A stretch of DNA of 15,878 nt, from assembly GCA_002493325.1 (NCBI GenBank), contig DKYL01000009.1, positions 1-15,878 on the forward strand. Reading direction: 5' to 3'. The notes beneath the pieces were generated by a model. It saw only the letters and a program-made list of their open reading frames with translations. It was not told where the DNA came from and did not search any database. The DNA comes from Ruminococcaceae bacterium UBA7101 (GTDB taxonomy: Bacteria > Bacillota > Clostridia > Oscillospirales > Acutalibacteraceae). Both the position numbers and the translations under genes were made by a program. Shown piece after piece: positions 12,198 through 15,878 of the stretch; position 1 is the first letter of the stretch; each line of letters begins with the position of its first letter.

Positions 12198-14735
12198 ATG
12201 AAAAAATATTTAAACGGAAAATGGTATTTTAAAGAGGTCGGCACACAATACTGGTATGATGCTGATGTGCCCGGCTGTAATTTTCTTGACCTTATGGAAA
12301 ACGGCAAAATTTCCGACCCATTCATTGGTCTGAATGAGGATAAGGTTGCCTGGGTCGGCGAAAGGGACTGGGAATACAGAAAAACATTTTTCATCAGAGA
12401 AAAAGCCCAGAATTACAATGATATTCTTTTGAATTGTGATATGCTTGACACCATATGTGATGTATTCATCAACGGCAAGCTGCTTTTCAAAGGCAACAAC
12501 TGCTTTAAAGCATACAGCTACTCTATTAAAGATTTTGTTAATGTAGGTGAAAATGAGCTGCGTATCATTTTTTATTCACCTGTAAAATATGTAAGCAAAA
12601 AATATGAGCAATCCCCTACTCCGGTAAATTCAAACGGTCAGAACGGAATTGTGCATATCAGAAAGCCCCAATGTCATTTTGGCTGGGACTGGGGTCCTGT
12701 TCTGCCCTGCAGCGGCATTACAAGGGACATTTCACTTGAGTTTGTTGAAGACGGCAGAATTAATTACCTTTCAGTCACCCAGAATCACGGTGATGATGTA
12801 ACTGTCAGCGTTAATGCAGATATAACACTGTACAATGACGAGGCAGAATGCTTTATTACGCTTGAAGGACCTGACGGTGAAGTGTATCAGCACTGGGGTC
12901 ACAGCTGTGATTTTGTTATTGATAACCCGAAGCTCTGGTGGACAAAAGAGCTTTCAGGCAAAGAGGAGCAGCCGTTATATAAAGTAAGAGCCGTTATTTT
13001 AAATAACGACAAGGAAATCTGCTGGGAAGAAAAGAAAATCGGTTTAAGAACCATTGAGCTTAACCGTGAGCGTGATGAATACGGACAGAATTTCCAATTT
13101 ATATTAAATGGTGTACCGCTCTTTATCAAGGGTGCAAACTACATTCCTCCCGACAGCTTTATAACACGCTTCAGAGGCAGAGAGCTCAATTATCTGCTTG
13201 ATGCTGTTCAGTTTTCAAACATAAATATGCTACGCATATGGGGCGGCGGATACTACGAAAGCGACAGCTTTTATGAAGCCTGTGACAAAAGAGGTATTCT
13301 CTTATGGCAGGATTTCCAGTTTGCCTGTCAGGCATATCCTTTCTTTGACAATGAATTTTTAGACAACGTCAAGGAAGAGGTTGAAAGCAATGTCAAAAGG
13401 CTTTGTCACCATCCTTCACTGGCTGTATGGTGCGGCAACAATGAAATTGAAGATATGCATATGTCATGGGCGCATATGACGAAATATGTGGAATGGACAG
13501 AAAAATTCTTCTACGATATTCTTGAGCCTGAAATCAGAAAATACGATAAGCAAACTCCATATACACCGGGATCTCCTATCGGTATTTCCCACAACAAGGG
13601 TGTAAGCTCCGACAATGTCGGCGACACACATCTTTGGGGAGTATGGCACGGTCTTAAGCCTATGGATTATTACCGCAAGCGTATGACACGCTTTTGCAGC
13701 GAGTTCGGGTTTGAAAGTCTGCCTGACATCAAGGCAATCCAAAAATATGCACAGCCGTCAGACTATAATCTCAGCAGTGACGTTTTTAAAGCACACCAGA
13801 AATGCGCAAGCGGTAATGACAAAATGGTTTACTACATTGCATCACGCTTTAATCTGCCAAAGAGATTTGAGGATTATATCTATCTTTCACAGGTAACACA
13901 GAATGAATGCATTGCAGATGCAACCGAGCACTGGAGAAGAAACAAGGGCAGATGCAACGGCTCTATGTACTGGCAGTTCAATGACTGCTGGGGTGTATGC
14001 TCCTGGTCAAGCATAGACTACTACGGCAACTACAAGGCTTTGCAATATGGTGCAAGGCATTTTAACGCTCCCCTTTCCGTTTCTGTTGAGGATACGGATG
14101 AGCACATCAAAATATTTGTGCTCAATGACCTTAACAATGAGCAACCGGTTGAAGCCGAATATATCCTATTTGATTTTGAAAAGGGCATAATCGAAAAGCA
14201 CAAAACTGCTGTTGATATGCCTGCACTTGAAAACAGGCTTATCTTTGAGCTTGATGTCAATGAAATTAAAAGGGTTCACGACTACAGAAAAACGGGAATC
14301 TGTGCAAGACTTTATCAGAACGGAGAGCAGATTAACCAAAAGGTTGTGCTCTTTGACAATGAAAAAAATCTTTGTCTTCCGAAAGCAAAGCTTAAAACCA
14401 AAATTTTCATTGAAGATAAGCAGTTAAGATTATCTATAAAAACCGATAATTTTGCAAGGCTTGTCAAGGCAGAAAGCAACAGATCATCAAATCCCTTCAG
14501 TGACAATTTCTTTGATATTCTGCCGAATGAAACAAAAGAAATTACCATTGCCGCCGATAAAGCAATGAGAATCAGGGAGCTTGCAGAAAGCATTCGAGTT
14601 TACAGCTTAAGTGACATTAAGTTTGATTACTGCAAACTCAATTCCATAAAAAATCAGCTTAAGGTTTACCTTTCACCCGTTAATATCGGAAATGCAGTTT
14701 ACCACGGCAAGCTTTCAAAGGATGTTAAATTTTAA
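12198..14735 (+). CDS. Beta-mannosidase, glycoside hydrolase family 2
   Basis: GH2 beta-mannosidases remove terminal beta-linked mannose from manno-oligosaccharides or N-glycan cores. The 845-residue protein has no signal peptide, so it acts on imported oligosaccharides in the cytosol. Domains run in the GH2 order: sugar-binding jelly roll (1-180) ending near HFGWDWGP (160-167), an immunoglobulin-like domain (~185-290), the TIM barrel (~300-600) with RIWGGGYYES (346-355), acid/base E416 in WCGNNE and nucleophile E502 in CSEFGFES, then C-terminal beta domains. Length matches the family (~850-880). ATG follows GGGAG. It appears monocistronic with its own promoter and terminator. SEFGFES and GNNE favour mannosidase over beta-galactosidase or beta-glucuronidase. 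Confidence 0.92.
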   Translation: MKKYLNGKWYFKEVGTQYWYDADVPGCNFLDLMENGKISDPFIGLNEDKVAWVGERDWEYRKTFFIREKAQNYNDILLNCDMLDTICDVFINGKLLFKGNNCFKAYSYSIKDFVNVGENELRIIFYSPVKYVSKKYEQSPTPVNSNGQNGIVHIRKPQCHFGWDWGPVLPCSGITRDISLEFVEDGRINYLSVTQNHGDDVTVSVNADITLYNDEAECFITLEGPDGEVYQHWGHSCDFVIDNPKLWWTKELSGKEEQPLYKVRAVILNNDKEICWEEKKIGLRTIELNRERDEYGQNFQFILNGVPLFIKGANYIPPDSFITRFRGRELNYLLDAVQFSNINMLRIWGGGYYESDSFYEACDKRGILLWQDFQFACQAYPFFDNEFLDNVKEEVESNVKRLCHHPSLAVWCGNNEIEDMHMSWAHMTKYVEWTEKFFYDILEPEIRKYDKQTPYTPGSPIGISHNKGVSSDNVGDTHLWGVWHGLKPMDYYRKRMTRFCSEFGFESLPDIKAIQKYAQPSDYNLSSDVFKAHQKCASGNDKMVYYIASRFNLPKRFEDYIYLSQVTQNECIADATEHWRRNKGRCNGSMYWQFNDCWGVCSWSSIDYYGNYKALQYGARHFNAPLSVSVEDTDEHIKIFVLNDLNNEQPVEAEYILFDFEKGIIEKHKTAVDMPALENRLIFELDVNEIKRVHDYRKTGICARLYQNGEQINQKVVLFDNEKNLCLPKAKLKTKIFIEDKQLRLSIKTDNFARLVKAESNRSSNPFSDNFFDILPNETKEITIAADKAMRIRELAESIRVYSLSDIKFDYCKLNSIKNQLKVYLSPVNIGNAVYHGKLSKDVKF

Positions 14736-14746
14736 AATATTACAAC

Positions 14747-14778
14747 AAAAAACACTTCCCTCTCGGGAAGTGTTTTTT
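14747..14778. terminator. Bidirectional terminator between mannosidase and groEL
   Basis: Perfect 14-bp arms (AAAAAACACTTCCC / GGGAAGTGTTTTTT) around a TCTC loop give a stem with A- and T-tracts on both sides, serving both convergent genes. Confidence 0.92.
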
Positions 14779-14796
14779 AATTATATGTTGTATTTA

Positions 14797-15878
14797 TTAA
14801 TACATTCCGCCGCCCTGTGCTGCTGCCATAGCTGCAGCCTGTGCTGCGTCAGCCTGCGGGTCTTTAATGTCTGTAACAAGGCTTTCGGTTGTAAGCACCA
14901 TTGCTGCAACGGATGCAGCATTCTGCAGTGCTGAGCGTGTAACCTTAGCAGGGTCAACAATACCCTCCTCAATCATATCGCAGTATTCACCTGTTGCGAA
15001 ATTCAAGCCGAAGCCTGTTTTATTTGAGTTCTTGATTTTATCAACAATAACTGAGCCCTCTGCACCTGCATTAAGTGCAATCTGTCTTACAGGCTCTTCA
15101 AGTGCCTTGATAACAATTGAAACACCTGTCTTAAAGTCAGCATCGTCTGTATCAAGCAGAGCCTCAACAGCAGGGATTGCATTAATAAGAGCAACGCCGC
15201 CGCCTGCAACGATACCCTCTTCAACTGCAGCCTTTGTTGCAGCAAGAGCATCCTCAATTCTCAGCTTCTTTTCCTTCATTTCTGTTTCGGTAGCAGCACC
15301 AACCTTGATAACTGCAACACCGCCTGCAAGCTTAGCAAGACGCTCCTGAAGCTTTTCTCTGTCAAAATCTGATGTGCTGTTATCAATAGCTGTCTTAATC
15401 TGACCGACTCTGTTCTTGATTTCAGCAGCATCACCTGCACCGTCAACAATGATGGTATTTTCCTTAGTAACCTTAACCTGACGAGCCTTACCAAGCATTG
15501 CCATAGTTGCATCCTTAAGCTCTAAGCCGAGGTCACTTGTGATAACCTGACCGCCTGTAAGAATAGCAATATCCTGAAGCATATCCTTTCTTCTGTCGCC
15601 GAAGCCCGGAGCTTTAACGCATACACAGGTAAATGTGCCGCGAAGCTTATTGAGAAGGATTGTCTGAAGAGCCTCACCCTCAACGTCCTCAGCAACGATT
15701 ACAAGCTTCTGACCTGACTTAAGAACTGCCTCAAGAAGAGGAAGAATATCCTGAACTGTTGAAATCTTTTTATCTGTGATAAGAAGCATTGCATCATCAA
15801 TAACAGCTTCCATTTTATCGGTATCCGTTACCATATAAGGGCTGATGTAGCCACGGTCAAACTGCATGCCCTCGACGA
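14797..15878 (-). CDS. groL: Chaperonin GroEL, C-terminal two thirds (runs off the window)
   Basis: GroEL forms the double-ring ATP-driven folding chamber in the cytosol. The reading frame is open to the right edge (VEGMQFDRGY, about residue 190 of E. coli GroEL), so ~360 of ~540 residues are present: apical domain with VKAPGFGDRRKDML, then the intermediate and equatorial domain with KLAGGVAVIKVGAATE, AAVEEGIVAGGGVALI and GIVDPAKVTRSALQNAA, whose Asp is the ATPase catalytic residue (Asp398 in E. coli). The C-terminal tail is Ala-rich and ends GGGMY, without a long GGM repeat. The start codon, promoter and any groES lie outside the window. Confidence 0.97.
   Translation of the reverse strand, partial: VEGMQFDRGYISPYMVTDTDKMEAVIDDAMLLITDKKISTVQDILPLLEAVLKSGQKLVIVAEDVEGEALQTILLNKLRGTFTCVCVKAPGFGDRRKDMLQDIAILTGGQVITSDLGLELKDATMAMLGKARQVKVTKENTIIVDGAGDAAEIKNRVGQIKTAIDNSTSDFDREKLQERLAKLAGGVAVIKVGAATETEMKEKKLRIEDALAATKAAVEEGIVAGGGVALINAIPAVEALLDTDDADFKTGVSIVIKALEEPVRQIALNAGAEGSVIVDKIKNSNKTGFGLNFATGEYCDMIEEGIVDPAKVTRSALQNAASVAAMVLTTESLVTDIKDPQADAAQAAAMAAAQGGGMY

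Noticed and set aside
14867..15349. 160-codon open frame on the plus strand within groEL
   Set aside because: It is antisense to a strongly conserved gene, Ser/Ala/Thr-rich in the way codon shadows are, and has no ribosome binding site or recognisable domain.
1..15878. CRISPR arrays, insertion sequences, prophage genes, tRNA or rRNA genes
   Set aside because: No regularly spaced direct repeats, transposase or phage proteins, or RNA-gene sequences were seen on either strand.

Overview
The window looks like a chromosomal segment of a low-to-moderate GC, endospore-forming Gram-positive anaerobe of the class Clostridia, probably a gut or rumen Ruminococcaceae/Oscillospiraceae-type organism. The supporting signs are dipicolinate synthase genes (spore-specific), strong AGGAGG-type ribosome binding sites, consensus TTGACA/TATAAT promoters, a T-box leader RNA, and a ferredoxin-linked 2-oxoacid oxidoreductase. 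The lineage is an inference; no rRNA is present. Nothing looks like a phage, IS element or CRISPR array.

Layout, left to right. (1) 36-1321, minus strand: dpaA-dpaB (spoVF) for the spore-core chelator dipicolinate, overlapping by 4 bases, with a possible sigma-K promoter. Divergent from them is murC (peptidoglycan precursor ligase), which ends at a strong hairpin at 2867-2894. (2) 2915-8259: two divergent units. The minus-strand unit is a class III (glutamate-1-semialdehyde-type) aminotransferase followed by a two-domain class II aldolase whose second domain has lost its metal ligands. The plus-strand unit is a TetR-family regulator followed by an FGGY sugar kinase. Two 16-bp direct-repeat palindromes lie just downstream of a consensus promoter of the aminotransferase unit and are the likely regulator binding sites. 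Together they look like an undescribed catabolic pathway for a sugar or amino-sugar-like compound. (3) 8260-8423: an intergenic region packed with four palindromes, one of them a REP-like element. (4) 8424-11717, minus strand: porC-porD-porA-porB, a four-subunit 2-oxoacid:ferredoxin oxidoreductase, preceded by a T-box riboswitch with its own terminator and a perfect consensus promoter. (5) 11760-12014, minus strand: a small CxxC heavy-metal-associated (CopZ-like) protein with a palindromic operator over its transcription start. (6) 12198-14735, plus strand: a cytosolic GH2 beta-mannosidase, with an 11-bp perfect inverted repeat just upstream of its promoter. (7) 14797-15878, minus strand: the C-terminal two thirds of GroEL, running off the window.

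The two most interesting items are the T-box in front of an oxidoreductase operon, which ties a central carbon or branched-chain 2-oxoacid enzyme to the charging state of a tRNA, and the aminotransferase/aldolase/kinase/TetR cluster of unknown substrate. The rest is ordinary housekeeping or sporulation content.
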